This document shows, one piece after another, positions 1 through 8,412 of a DNA stretch of 53,108 nt (within the stretch, counting starts at the first letter, position 1; each line of letters begins with the position of its first letter). A program made the position numbers and the translations under genes. Under the pieces are notes generated by a model. That model had not been told where the DNA came from, made no database searches, and saw only the letters and a program-made list of their open reading frames with translations. Source of the stretch: Paracoccaceae bacterium (GTDB taxonomy: Bacteria > Pseudomonadota > Alphaproteobacteria > Rhodobacterales > Rhodobacteraceae); NCBI GenBank assembly GCA_027351005.1, contig DAIEJF010000226.1:1-53108 (forward strand), in the 5' to 3' direction.

Positions 1-3
1 GGG

Positions 4-1110
4 ATGAAGCCGCAAGACGAGGCGGAACTGGCCGAGGCGATCCGCGGGGCCGCGGGGCCGCTGCAGGTGCAAGGCGGCGGCACGCGCGCCGTGGGGCGGC
101 CCGTGACGGGCGACCGGCTGGACACCACCGGGCTTGCGGGCATCACGCTCTACGAGCCTGGCGCGCTGACGCTTGTGGCGCGCGCGGGCACGCCCCTGGC
201 CGAGGTCGAGGCGGCGCTGGCGGCGGAAGGACAGCGGCTGGCCTTCGAGCCGCCCGATTGGCGCGGGCTTCTGGGCACGACAGGCGAAAGCACGATCGGC
301 GGCGTGGTGGCGGCCAATGCCTCGGGCCCGCGGCGGCTGGTGGCAGGGGCCTGCCGCGACGCCCTGATCGGGGTGCGGTTTGTCGATGGCACCGGTGCGG
401 TGGTGAAGAACGGCGGGCGGGTGATGAAGAACGTCACTGGCTATGACCTGGTGAAGCTGATGGCCGGGTCCTGGGGCACGCTGGGGGTCTTGAGCGAGCT
501 GAGCTTCAAGGTGCTTCCGGTGCCGGAGACCGCGGCCAGCGTGCTGTTGCCCGGGATCGGGGTGGCCGACGGCGTGGCAGCGATGGCCGCGGCGATGGGG
601 TCGCCCTTCGAGGTGTCGGGCGCGGCTTGGGGGCCGGACGGCGTGGCGCTGCGGCTGGAGGGCTTTGCCGCCTCGGTCGCCTATCGGGTGGGTCGGCTCT
701 GCGCGCTGCTGCAGGGCTTTGGCCCGGTGGCGGTGGAGGAGGGGGCAGGGGCCACCGCCCGCCGCTGGGCCGCGGTGCGCGATGTTGCCGACCTTGCCGG
801 GCGGGCGGGCGATCTGTGGCGGGTGGCGGTGAAGCCGTCCGATGCGCCCGGCGTGGTTGCGCGGATCGCGGGCGAGGTGCGGCTGGACTGGGCGGGCGGC
901 CTGATCTGGGCGCTGGTGCCCGAGGGCACCGACCTGCGCGCGGCGCTGGCGCCGCTGGCGGGGCATGCAACGCTGATGCGCGCGGCCCCCGCGACCCGCG
1001 GCCGGATCGCCCCGTTCCCCCCCGAACCCGCGCCGCTGGCTGCGATTGCGGCGGGCCTGCGGGCAAGGTTCGATCCGCGCGGCATCCTCAATCCGGGGCT
1101 GATGGGCTAG
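4..1110 (+). CDS. glcE: Glycolate oxidase FAD-binding subunit GlcE
   Basis: 368 aa. GlcE is one of the two FAD-domain subunits of the glycolate oxidase complex (GlcDEF), which oxidises glycolate to glyoxylate at the membrane. The N-terminal half shows the PCMH-type FAD-binding pattern: a glycine-rich GGGTR near residue 24, GTTGESTIGGVVAANASG near 90-107 and the VTGYDLVKL stretch near 143-151. The C-terminus ends in DPRGILNPG, the usual end of this flavoprotein family. Length matches GlcE rather than the larger GlcD. It lies 3 nt upstream of glcF in the same frame of transcription, so they are one operon; glcD is presumably just before the window. The ATG is at position 4, so no ribosome binding site can be judged. 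Family call is firm. Confidence 0.93.
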   Translation: MKPQDEAELAEAIRGAAGPLQVQGGGTRAVGRPVTGDRLDTTGLAGITLYEPGALTLVARAGTPLAEVEAALAAEGQRLAFEPPDWRGLLGTTGESTIGGVVAANASGPRRLVAGACRDALIGVRFVDGTGAVVKNGGRVMKNVTGYDLVKLMAGSWGTLGVLSELSFKVLPVPETAASVLLPGIGVADGVAAMAAAMGSPFEVSGAAWGPDGVALRLEGFAASVAYRVGRLCALLQGFGPVAVEEGAGATARRWAAVRDVADLAGRAGDLWRVAVKPSDAPGVVARIAGEVRLDWAGGLIWALVPEGTDLRAALAPLAGHATLMRAAPATRGRIAPFPPEPAPLAAIAAGLRARFDPRGILNPGLMG

Positions 1111-1113
1111 GCG

Positions 1114-2406
1114 ATGCAGACGACGTTCACCGAAGAGCAACTGACGGATGCCGCCACCGCGCGGTCCAACAAGATCCTGCGGACCTGCTTGCATTGCGGG
1201 TTCTGCACGGCCACATGCCCGACCTATCAGGTGCTGGGCGATGAGCTGGACAGCCCGCGCGGCCGCATCTACCTGATCAAGGACATGCTGGAGAACGACC
1301 GGGTGCCCGATGCCCGCACGGTCACGCATATTGACCGCTGCCTGTCGTGCCTGGCCTGCATGACGACCTGCCCGTCGGGCGTCGATTACATGCACCTGAT
1401 CGACCACGCCCGCGCCTATGTGGAACGCCGCTACCGCCGCCCCTTCATGGACCGGGCGCTGCGCTGGGTGCTGGCGCGGGTGCTGCCCCATCCGGGGCGG
1501 TTCCGGCTGGCGCTGCTGGGGGCCAAGATCGCGCGGCCCTTCGCCGGGCTGATGCCGGATCCGCGGCTGCGCGCCATGCTGGCGATGGCGCCGAAGACGA
1601 TCCCGCCGGTCAGCCGCAACGACGACCCGCAGAGCTTTCCGGCGCAGGGCGCGCGGCGGATGCGGGTCGCGCTGATGACGGGCTGCGCGCAGAAGGCGCT
1701 GAACACCGACATCAACGATGCCACCATCCGCCTGCTGACCCGGCTGGGCTGTGAGGTGGTGGTGGCGCGCGGCGCGGGGTGCTGCGGCGCGCTGACCCAT
1801 CACATGGGCCGCGAGGCTGAAAGCCACGCGAGCGCGGCCGCCAACATCCGCGCCTGGATGGCCGAGAAGCGGGGCGCAGGCCTTGATGCGATCGTCGTCA
1901 ACACCTCGGGCTGCGGGACGACGGTGAAGGATTACAAGGTGATGTTCGCGGGCGATCCGCTGGCCGCCGAGGCGGCCGAGGTTTCGGCGCTGGCGTTCGA
2001 CATCTCGGAACTGCTGGTGAAGATCGGGCTGCCCGAGGGCGCGCCCAAGGGCCTGCGCGTGGCCTATCACGCCGCCTGTTCGCTGCAGCATGGCCAGCAG
2101 GTCAAGACGGCGCCGAAGGATCTGCTGAAACGTGCGGGCTTCACCGTGGTGGAACCCGCCGACAGCCACCTGTGCTGTGGCTCGGCCGGCACCTACAACC
2201 TGATGCAGCCCGAGATCTCGGGCCAGTTGAAGGCGCGCAAGGTCGCCACCCTGGAAGCCACCGCCCCCGATCTGATCGCGGCGGGCAACATTGGCTGCAT
2301 GATGCAGATCGGCTCGGGCACCGGTGTGCCGGTGGTGCATACGGTGGAACTGATCGACTGGGCCACAGGCGGGCCGAAACCGCGCGCGCTGGCGGGGCTG
2401 CCATAA
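1114..2406 (+). CDS. glcF: Glycolate oxidase iron-sulfur subunit GlcF
   Basis: 430 aa. This is the electron-transfer subunit of glycolate oxidase. Two ferredoxin-type [4Fe-4S] motifs are visible near the N-terminus: CLHCGFCTATCP (about residues 26-37) and CLSCLACMTTCP (about 76-87). The C-terminal half carries two CCG-type cysteine-rich regions (GAGCCGAL and SHLCCGSAG), as in heterodisulfide-reductase-like subunits. The stop-to-start gap from glcE is 3 nt, which supports coupled translation. Nothing looks broken. The same CCG module recurs in the sHdrB proteins later in this window, but gene order and the glcE neighbour settle the assignment here. Confidence 0.94.
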   Translation: MQTTFTEEQLTDAATARSNKILRTCLHCGFCTATCPTYQVLGDELDSPRGRIYLIKDMLENDRVPDARTVTHIDRCLSCLACMTTCPSGVDYMHLIDHARAYVERRYRRPFMDRALRWVLARVLPHPGRFRLALLGAKIARPFAGLMPDPRLRAMLAMAPKTIPPVSRNDDPQSFPAQGARRMRVALMTGCAQKALNTDINDATIRLLTRLGCEVVVARGAGCCGALTHHMGREAESHASAAANIRAWMAEKRGAGLDAIVVNTSGCGTTVKDYKVMFAGDPLAAEAAEVSALAFDISELLVKIGLPEGAPKGLRVAYHAACSLQHGQQVKTAPKDLLKRAGFTVVEPADSHLCCGSAGTYNLMQPEISGQLKARKVATLEATAPDLIAAGNIGCMMQIGSGTGVPVVHTVELIDWATGGPKPRALAGLP

Positions 2407-2459
2407 TCCTGCCGCAGACCCTGCGCATCGTGGCGCCGGTTTTCAGGCAGGAGAGCGGG

Positions 2460-3281
2460 ATGCGGCGATGGGGTGCGGCACTGGCGGCGGCGGCGCTTCT
2501 GCTGGCGCAGGGCGCGCTGGCGGACACCTCGTTGATGTCCATGGCCACCGGCGACGAAAGCCGCGGGTGGGAGGCCGTGGGGCGCCTGAATCTGGGAGAT
2601 CGCGGCTTCTGCACCGCGGTGCTGATCGCGCCCGATGTGGTGCTGACGGCGGCGCACTGCCTTTATGACAAGACCACCGGCCAGCGGTTTCCCATCGCGC
2701 AGATGCAGTTCCTGGCCGACTGGCGGCTGGGCCGCGCCGCGGCCTATCGCGGTATCCGCCGTGCGGTGCAGGCCGACGGCTACAGCTATGCCGAGGCCAA
2801 CCGGGTGACCCAGATGGGCCATGACCTGGCGCTGCTGCAACTGGACCAGCCGATCCGACTGCCCTCGATCCGGCCCTTTGCGGTCGCGGACGGCAATCTG
2901 CACGCGGGCGATACGGTTGCGGTGGTCTCTTACGCGCAGGACCGGGCCGAGGCGCCTTCGCTTCAGCAGACCTGCGGGGTCGAGGGGAACCGGCCCGGCG
3001 TGCTGATCATGAGTTGCAGCATCGACTTCGGTGCCTCGGGCGCGCCGGTCTTTGTGCGCCGCGACGGGGTGCCGGTGATCGTGTCGGTCATTTCAGCGAT
3101 GGCCGAGGCAGACGGCCAGCGCGTTTCGCTGGGGGTCGACCTGGCGGACGCGCTGCCCCCGCTGGAGGCGCGGCTGAGCGCCGCGATCAACGGAACGCTG
3201 GTGGAAACGGCGCCGGTGCAGGCGACGGGGGGCCTGTCTGGCGCGACCGCGCCGGGCGGGGCGAAGTTCCTGCGCCCCTGA
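2460..3281 (+). CDS. Secreted trypsin-like serine protease
   Basis: 273 aa. A signal peptide is evident (MRRWG, a hydrophobic Ala/Leu run, then ALA cleavage around residue 21), so the product is exported. The chymotrypsin/trypsin fold triad can be read: His66 in LTAAHC, Asp122 in GHDLALL and Ser193 in GASGAPV. This last motif is a variant of the classical GDSGGP and is typical of alphaproteobacterial secreted proteases. Substrate is unknown. The ATG at 2460 was chosen over longer in-frame starts because AGGAG lies about 7 nt upstream and the signal peptide begins there; longer starts would run into glcF. It follows glcF by 53 nt and may be partly cotranscribed. Confidence 0.82.
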   Translation: MRRWGAALAAAALLLAQGALADTSLMSMATGDESRGWEAVGRLNLGDRGFCTAVLIAPDVVLTAAHCLYDKTTGQRFPIAQMQFLADWRLGRAAAYRGIRRAVQADGYSYAEANRVTQMGHDLALLQLDQPIRLPSIRPFAVADGNLHAGDTVAVVSYAQDRAEAPSLQQTCGVEGNRPGVLIMSCSIDFGASGAPVFVRRDGVPVIVSVISAMAEADGQRVSLGVDLADALPPLEARLSAAINGTLVETAPVQATGGLSGATAPGGAKFLRP

Positions 3282-3302
3282 TCTCCGCGGCGCCCGCGGG
3301 GT

Positions 3303-3331
3303 CTTGAACGCCTGCGCGCGGCTTCCTACCT
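3303..3331 (+). promoter_or_regulatory. Candidate RpoH (sigma-32) promoter for the hsp20 gene
   Basis: CTTG (3303-3306), an 18-nt spacer, then CCTACCT (3325-3331). This resembles the alphaproteobacterial RpoH pattern CTTG-N17/18-CYTATNT with one mismatch in the -10. It would start transcription about 85 nt before the small heat-shock gene. Placement before a heat-shock gene is the main support. Confidence 0.5.
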
Positions 3332-3423
3332 CGAAAGGGCCGGATGCCAGGATGGGTCCGGCACATACCGCCCGGCCCCCGAGGGGGAGGGCGCCCTTGG
3401 TATCGCTCACTGGAGGATGACCC

Positions 3424-3897
3424 ATGCGCAGCTTCGATTTCGCCCCGCTTTACCGTGCCACCGTCGGCTTCGACCGGCTTGCCGACCTGATGGATCGCGC
3501 GCTGAGCGTTGATGCGTCACAACCGACCTATCCGCCCTACAACATCGAGAAGACCGCCGAGAACGCCTATCGCATCTCGGTCGCCGTGGCCGGCTTCACG
3601 GCTGACGAGCTTGCGGTCGAGGTGAAGGAGGGCACGCTGATCGTATCGGCCCGCAAGGCCGAGGATGACGCCACCCGCACCTTCCTGCATCGCGGCATCG
3701 CAACCCGCGCCTTCGAGCGGCGCTTTGCGCTGGCCGACCATGTGCGCGTGACCGGCGCGCAGAACCTCGACGGGATGCTGCACATCGACCTCGTGCGCGA
3801 GACGCCCGAGGCGCTGAAGCCCCGCCGGATCGAGATCGCCCGCGCCGCCGACATCGAGGCGAAGGCGGTCCCCGCGCCGGAGACCGCGGCGGCCTGA
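3424..3897 (+). CDS. Hsp20-family small heat-shock protein
   Basis: 157 aa. A small ATP-independent holdase of the alpha-crystallin type that binds unfolding proteins in the cytoplasm. The alpha-crystallin domain spans about residues 37-135. Recognisable elements are YPPYNIEK, the VAVAGF strand with DELAVEVKEGTLIVSARK, and the later region ending in KPRRIEIA. Length and the IbpA-like start (MRSFDFAPLYRATVGFDRL) fit class A small Hsps. GGAGG sits 7 nt before the ATG. An RpoH-type promoter is proposed at 3303-3331 and a strong terminator follows at 3921-3949, so it is likely monocistronic and heat-inducible. Confidence 0.93.
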   Translation: MRSFDFAPLYRATVGFDRLADLMDRALSVDASQPTYPPYNIEKTAENAYRISVAVAGFTADELAVEVKEGTLIVSARKAEDDATRTFLHRGIATRAFERRFALADHVRVTGAQNLDGMLHIDLVRETPEALKPRRIEIARAADIEAKAVPAPETAAA

Positions 3898-3920
3898 CGC
3901 CCATGGCACAGGACTGACCG

Positions 3921-3949
3921 AAGGGCGCGCCAAGGGGCGCGCCCTTTTT
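3921..3949 (+). terminator. Rho-independent terminator of hsp20
   Basis: An 11-bp perfect GC-rich stem (AAGGGCGCGCC at 3921-3931 with GGCGCGCCCTT at 3936-3946) has a 4-nt loop and runs into a T tract (3945-3949). It lies 23 nt after the hsp20 stop and before the divergently functioning mod genes. Confidence 0.85.
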
Positions 3950-4016
3950 CGTCGGTCGGGGCGCGGCACCCCAGTACCCCCTTGTCCGCCCCCGCGCCCG
4001 GCGGCAGGATCGGCGC

Positions 4017-4394
4017 ATGTCAGACCCCGTGCCCCCGCCCGACCCCCGCCTGCGTCTGCGCGTCGTCTTTGGCGATGGCGCGATGGTGGGTCCGGGCAAG
4101 GCCGACCTGCTGGACCTGATCCGCACGGCTGGCTCGATCTCGGCTGCGGGGCGGGCGATGGGCATGAGCTACAAGCGCGCCTGGGGGCTGGTCGAGGAGA
4201 TGAACGCGGCCTTCCGCGCGCCGCTTGTCGCCTCGGTCCGGGGCGGTGTGCAGGGCGGGGGGGCCCGGCTGACGCCCGAGGGCGAGGCCGTGCTGGCCCA
4301 TTACCGCGCGATCGAGGCGAAGGCTGCCGAGGCGGGCGCCGACGACATCGCGGCGATCCGCGCGATGCTGAGGGATATTCCCGGCGGGAAATAG
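4017..4394 (+). CDS. ModE-type winged-helix regulator lacking the molybdate-binding domain
   Basis: 125 aa. It matches the N-terminal DNA-binding domain of the molybdate regulator Mod[35 protein letters not shown] (about 30-63) is the helix-turn-helix, followed by a glycine-rich wing (GGVQGGGARLTPEG). Full ModE proteins are about 260 aa with two Mop-like domains that sense molybdate. This one ends right after the helical dimerisation segment, so any metal sensing must be by another route, or the protein binds DNA constitutively. It sits 61 nt upstream of modA in the same direction, which supports a role in controlling modABC. The palindrome at 4423-4442 is the probable target. Family call is good; ligand response is unknown. 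Confidence 0.82.
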   Translation: MSDPVPPPDPRLRLRVVFGDGAMVGPGKADLLDLIRTAGSISAAGRAMGMSYKRAWGLVEEMNAAFRAPLVASVRGGVQGGGARLTPEGEAVLAHYRAIEAKAAEAGADDIAAIRAMLRDIPGGK

Positions 4395-4422
4395 CGCTTG
4401 CCTTTGCCCTGTCCCGCTGCCC

Positions 4423-4442
4423 ATATGTTTTGCAGAACATAT
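4423..4442. promoter_or_regulatory. Mo-box-like palindrome upstream of modA
   Basis: ATATGTT (4423-4429), six spacer bases, AACATAT (4436-4442). This is a perfect 7-bp inverted repeat with the N6 spacing of ModE operators, though the arm sequence differs from the enterobacterial one. It lies between the ModE-like gene and modA, ending 13 nt before the modA ATG, so binding could block modA transcription or translation initiation. Confidence 0.5.
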
Positions 4443-4455
4443 CGACGGAGCCGCC

Positions 4456-5244
4456 ATGTCCCTGACCGCCATCACCCGCCGCGCCGCGCTGGCCGCCTGT
4501 GTCGCGTTGATGTCTGGCCTGTCTGCCCTGTCGGCGCAGGCCGACCCTGGCCGCATCACCGTCTTTGCCGCCGCCAGCCTCAAGACCGCGCTGGACGAGA
4601 TCGCGGCCGACTGGAAGGCCGACACCGGCAATACCGCCGTGGTCAGCTACGCGGGCACCCCGCAACTGGCGCGGCAGATCCAGCAGGGCGCTCCGGCCGA
4701 CCTGTTCATCTCGGCCGACGAGGCGTGGATGGATACGCTGGGCAAGGCCGGGCTGATCCGGCCCGCCACCCGCGTCGACCTGCTGGGCAACGCGCTGGTG
4801 CTGGTGGCGCCGAAGGACGGGGCCGCACCGGTGGCCATTGGCAAGGGCTTTGATCTGGCCGGGATGCTGGGCGACAGCAGGCTGGCGATGGCCCTGGTCG
4901 ATTCCGTGCCCGCGGGCAAGTATGGCAAGGCCGCGCTGACCGCGCTGGGCGTCTGGCCGACGGTGGCCCCCAAGGTGGCGCAGGCGGAAAACGTGCGCGC
5001 CGCGCTGGCGCTGGTGGCCACCGGCGAGGCGCCTTACGGCATCGTCTACGCGACCGACGCCGCAGCCGAGCCGAAGGTGGCGGTGGTCGGCCGCTTCCCC
5101 GAAGACAGCCACCCGCCGATCGTCTATCCTGCGGCCCTCACCACGGCCGCGCAGGGCCCGGCGGGCGATTTCCTCGCCTATCTTTCGGGCGCGAAGGCTG
5201 TGGCCGTCTTCGAGAGGCAGGGGTTCACGGTGCTGACGAAATGA
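4456..5244 (+). CDS. modA: Molybdate ABC transporter substrate-binding protein ModA
   Basis: 262 aa. Periplasmic molybdate-binding protein of the ModABC importer. An N-terminal signal peptide ends around LSAQA (residues 24-28). The mature start RITVFAAASLKTALDEI is the hallmark ModA motif, with the Ser that contacts the oxyanion. Further ModA signatures are GTPQLARQIQQGAPADLFISAD and the C-terminal YPAALT. The stop is 4 nt before modB, and modB overlaps modC, giving a tight modABC operon. The ModE-type gene upstream and the Mo-box-like palindrome suggest repression when molybdate is plentiful. An IorAB-type molybdenum enzyme elsewhere in the window is a plausible consumer. Confidence 0.95.
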   Translation: MSLTAITRRAALAACVALMSGLSALSAQADPGRITVFAAASLKTALDEIAADWKADTGNTAVVSYAGTPQLARQIQQGAPADLFISADEAWMDTLGKAGLIRPATRVDLLGNALVLVAPKDGAAPVAIGKGFDLAGMLGDSRLAMALVDSVPAGKYGKAALTALGVWPTVAPKVAQAENVRAALALVATGEAPYGIVYATDAAAEPKVAVVGRFPEDSHPPIVYPAALTTAAQGPAGDFLAYLSGAKAVAVFERQGFTVLTK

Positions 5245-5248
5245 GGCC

Positions 5249-5947
5249 ATGCCAAGCCTGCTGAGCCCCGAGGAATGGCAGGCGCTTGTCCTGTCGGTGA
5301 AGGTGGGGCTGGTCGCCACCCTGGTCAGCCTGCCCTTTGCGGTGGGCATGGCCGTGCTGCTTGCGCGGCACGCCTTCCCGGGCAAGCAGATTGTGAACGG
5401 CCTTGTCTATCTGCCGCTGGTGCTGCCGCCCGTGGTGACGGGGTACCTGTTGCTCTTGACCTTCGGCCGCCACGGCCCGGTCGGCGCGCTGCTGGAACGG
5501 ACGTTCGGCATCGTCTTCATCTTCCGCTGGACGGGTGCGGCGCTGGCCTCGGCGGTGATGGGCTTTCCGCTGATGGTGCGGGCGATCCGGCTGGCGGTCG
5601 AGGCGGTCGACCCGCGGCTTGAACAGGCGGCGAGCACCCTTGGCGCCTCGCGCGGCTGGGTCTTTCTGACGGTCACGCTGCCCCTGATCCTGCCGGGCAT
5701 CCTGGCCGGTGCGATCCTGGGCTTCGCCCGAGCGCTCAGCGAGTTCGGCGCCACGATCACCTTCGTGTCGAACATCCCCGGTCAGACCCAGACCCTGCCG
5801 CTGGCGATCTATTCCTTCCTTCAGGTGCCGGGGGGCGATGCGGCGGCGCTGCGGCTGGTGGTGATCTCGATCGTGCTGGCGATGGCGGCGCTGATCGCGT
5901 CAGAGGTGCTGGGCGCCCGCGTTGCGCGGCGGATCGCGGGCCGATGA
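5249..5947 (+). CDS. modB: Molybdate ABC transporter permease ModB
   Basis: 232 aa integral membrane protein with about five hydrophobic segments. The ABC permease EAA-type loop can be seen as EQAASTLGASRGWVFLTVTLPLILPGI (about residues 125-151), which docks onto ModC. SEFGATITFVSNIPGQTQTLPLAIY is the characteristic ModB C-terminal region. It starts 4 nt after modA and overlaps modC by 4 nt (ATGA), so the operon is translationally coupled. Confidence 0.95.
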   Translation: MPSLLSPEEWQALVLSVKVGLVATLVSLPFAVGMAVLLARHAFPGKQIVNGLVYLPLVLPPVVTGYLLLLTFGRHGPVGALLERTFGIVFIFRWTGAALASAVMGFPLMVRAIRLAVEAVDPRLEQAASTLGASRGWVFLTVTLPLILPGILAGAILGFARALSEFGATITFVSNIPGQTQTLPLAIYSFLQVPGGDAAALRLVVISIVLAMAALIASEVLGARVARRIAGR

Positions 5948-7032
5948 CGCTGACGGTCGCGCTGCGCCACGCCTTTCCAGGCTTCACGCTGGATGTGGCC
6001 TTCGAGGCCCCGCCCGGGCTTACGGTGCTGTTCGGCCGGTCGGGGTCGGGCAAGACAACGGTGGTCAATGCCGTGGCGGGATTGCTGCGGCCGCAGGCCG
6101 GGCGGGTTACCGTCGGGCCGCGGGTGCTTTGCGATACCGCCGCCCGGATCTGGCTGCCGCCGCATCGCCGCCGGATGGGCTATGTGTTTCAAGAGGCGCG
6201 GCTTTTCCCGCATCTGACGGTGCGGCAGAACCTGACCTATGGCCGCCGCTTCGCGCCCCGCGGCGCCGCGGGGGCGCCTTTTGATGCGGTGATCGACATG
6301 CTAGGCATCGCCGCCCTGCTCGACCGGCCCCCCGCAGCCCTGTCGGGGGGGGAAAAGAGCCGGGTCGCGATCGGCCGCGCGCTGCTGTCGGCGCCCGAGC
6401 TGTTGCTGATGGACGAGCCGCTGGCCGCGCTGGACGAGGCGCGCAAGGACGAGATCTTGCCCTATCTTGAACGGCTGCGGGATGAGACGCGGGTGCCGAT
6501 CCTTTATGTCAGCCATTCGGTGGCCGAGGTGGCACGCCTGGCCACGACGGTCGTTCTGTTGCAGGCAGGCCGGGTCGCGCGGATCGGCCCCGCGGCCGAG
6601 GTTCTGGCGGATCCGGCTGCCGCCCATGCCATCGGCCTGCGCGAGGCGGGCGCCGTCATCACCGCCCGGCTGATCGGGCAGGAGGACGACGGGCTTTCGG
6701 TCCTGGAAACCTCGGCCGGGCGGCTTTACCTGCCGCGGGTCGATGCGGCGCGGGGCACGCCGCTGCGCGTGCGCATCCACGCGCAGGACGTGATCCTGTC
6801 GCGCGCGGCGCCGGTGGGCCTGTCGGCGCTGAACGTGCTGCCGGGGGTGGTCGAGGCCGTTCGCCTGGGCGAGGGGCCGGGTGCGCTGGTGCAGATGCGC
6901 TCGGGCGGCGACCTGATCCTGGCGCGCCTCACCCGGCGATCGGTGCAGGCGCTGGGGCTGGCGCCGGGGGTGGAATGCCACGCCATCGTCAAGACCGTCT
7001 CGGTCGGACGGGGCGACATCGGCGGGGTCTGA
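5944..7032 (+). CDS. modC: Molybdate ABC transporter ATP-binding protein ModC
   Basis: 362 aa. ATPase of the molybdate importer. Walker A GRSGSGKTT is at residues 31-39, the Q-loop lies in YVFQEARLFPHLTV, the signature is LSGGEKSRVAIGRALL, and Walker B with the D-loop is LLLMDEPLAALDE. The C-terminal third (about 280-360) is a TOBE/Mop-type domain (LSALNVLPGVVE..., RLTRRSVQALGL), the molybdate-sensing accessory domain typical of ModC. The start overlaps the modB stop (ATGA). No clear terminator follows; 144 nt separate it from the next gene. Confidence 0.95.
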   Translation: MTLTVALRHAFPGFTLDVAFEAPPGLTVLFGRSGSGKTTVVNAVAGLLRPQAGRVTVGPRVLCDTAARIWLPPHRRRMGYVFQEARLFPHLTVRQNLTYGRRFAPRGAAGAPFDAVIDMLGIAALLDRPPAALSGGEKSRVAIGRALLSAPELLLMDEPLAALDEARKDEILPYLERLRDETRVPILYVSHSVAEVARLATTVVLLQAGRVARIGPAAEVLADPAAAHAIGLREAGAVITARLIGQEDDGLSVLETSAGRLYLPRVDAARGTPLRVRIHAQDVILSRAAPVGLSALNVLPGVVEAVRLGEGPGALVQMRSGGDLILARLTRRSVQALGLAPGVECHAIVKTVSVGRGDIGGV

Positions 7033-7176
7033 GGGTCACGCCGGATCAAGCGCGCGTGGCGCCCCTTGCCGCCCGTGCGCTTTCGCAACACAACGTGAGC
7101 ATCGTGCAACAGAGGTGTCGCCCGGCCGGAAAACCCGGCTATCTCAAGGCGTCACACCCTCCGGAGGTCCGCGCCC

Positions 7177-8412
7177 GTGTTCCAGTCGTTCTTTCCCCGC
7201 CCGCGGCTGTTCTTCCTGTCTGCGCTGCTCTGGACCATCGTCGCCGTGGCGGTCTGGTACACGCTGGGCGAAGGCATCGGCGCGGCGCTGGGCTTTCCTC
7301 CGGGGCCGGGCGAGGCGCGGCCGATCATCGGGCTGCATTACTTCGTGACGCCCGACTTCATCTGGTTCTACCTGTACTGCTTCGCCTTCTTCGCGGTCTT
7401 CTTCGCCGCCTGGGCGATCTTCGCCCCCCACCCCTATCAATGGTGGTCGGTCGGGGGCTCGGCGCTGATCATCTTCGTCGATTACTATCAGGTGCAGGTG
7501 TCGGTCGCGATCAACAACTGGCGGGGGCCGTTCTTCAACGCGGTGCAGCAGGCGCTGTCGCCCAATTCCAAGGTGACGGCGGCCGAGCTTTACGGCTTCA
7601 TGGTCACCTTCGCCGAGATCGCCTTCGTGGCGGTCGCGGTCTATGTGCTGACCCGGTTCTTCACCAGCCATTTCGTGTTCCGCTGGCGCACCGCGATGAA
7701 CGACTACTACATGGCCCGCTGGTCCGAGGTGCGCGGGATCGAAGGCGCCTCGCAGCGGGTGCAGGAAGACACGATGCGCTTTGCCTCGATCGTCGAGGGG
7801 CTGGGGCTGTCGATGATCGACTCGATCATGACGCTGTTCGCCTTCCTGCCGGTGCTGGCCGCGCTGTCGCCCAATGTCACCGCGTTGCCGATCATCGGCG
7901 AAGTGCCGGAACCCCTGGTGGTGGCGGCGATCTTCTGGTCGATCTTCGGAACCTTCCTGCTGGCCTTCGCGGGCATCCGCCTGCCGGGGCTGGAATTCCT
8001 GAACCAGCGGGTCGAGGCGGCCTATCGCAAGGAACTGGTCTATGGCGAGGATCACGGCCACCGCGCCGATCCGATGACGGTGCGCGAGCTGTTCGGGCAG
8101 GTGCGGCGCAGCTACTTCCGCCTGTACGCCCACTTCGTCTACTTCAATTTCTTCCGCAGCATGTACGGGCAGGCCGACAACATCTTCGCCACCCTGATCC
8201 TCATTCCGACCATCGCGGCGGGCAGGATCACCTTCGGCATCTTCCAGCAGATCCTCGGCGCCTTCGGGCAGGTCTCCAGCTCGTTCCAGTACCTTGTCTA
8301 TTCGTGGTCGACGATCGTCGAGCTGTTGTCGATCTACAAGCGTCTGCGGGCGTTCGAGGCCCAGTTCGCGGGCCGCGCGCAGGACAGGATCGAAACCGCG
8401 CCCGAGGTCTGA
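7177..8412 (+). CDS. sbmA: SbmA/BacA-like peptide antibiotic transporter
   Basis: 411 aa inner-membrane protein with several hydrophobic helices, matching the SbmA/BacA family. These proton-driven importers take up proline-rich peptides, microcins and bleomycin, and in rhizobia act in host-peptide tolerance. Recognisable family stretches include [35 protein letters not shown] and the C-terminal [28 protein letters not shown]. The start is GTG at 7177, preceded by GGAGGT at about 9 nt. It converges on the Na/Pi cotransporter gene, the two stop codons abutting at 8410-8415 with no intergenic space. There is no ABC-type ATPase domain, which separates it from the related YddA family. Confidence 0.88.
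   Translation: MFQSFFPRPRLFFLSALLWTIVAVAVWYTLGEGIGAALGFPPGPGEARPIIGLHYFVTPDFIWFYLYCFAFFAVFFAAWAIFAPHPYQWWSVGGSALIIFVDYYQVQVSVAINNWRGPFFNAVQQALSPNSKVTAAELYGFMVTFAEIAFVAVAVYVLTRFFTSHFVFRWRTAMNDYYMARWSEVRGIEGASQRVQEDTMRFASIVEGLGLSMIDSIMTLFAFLPVLAALSPNVTALPIIGEVPEPLVVAAIFWSIFGTFLLAFAGIRLPGLEFLNQRVEAAYRKELVYGEDHGHRADPMTVRELFGQVRRSYFRLYAHFVYFNFFRSMYGQADNIFATLILIPTIAAGRITFGIFQQILGAFGQVSSSFQYLVYSWSTIVELLSIYKRLRAFEAQFAGRAQDRIETAPEV

Noticed and set aside
3517-5385. A 622-codon minus-strand open frame across hsp20, the ModE-type gene and modA
   Set aside because: It crosses three good genes and a strong terminator, and shows no motif.
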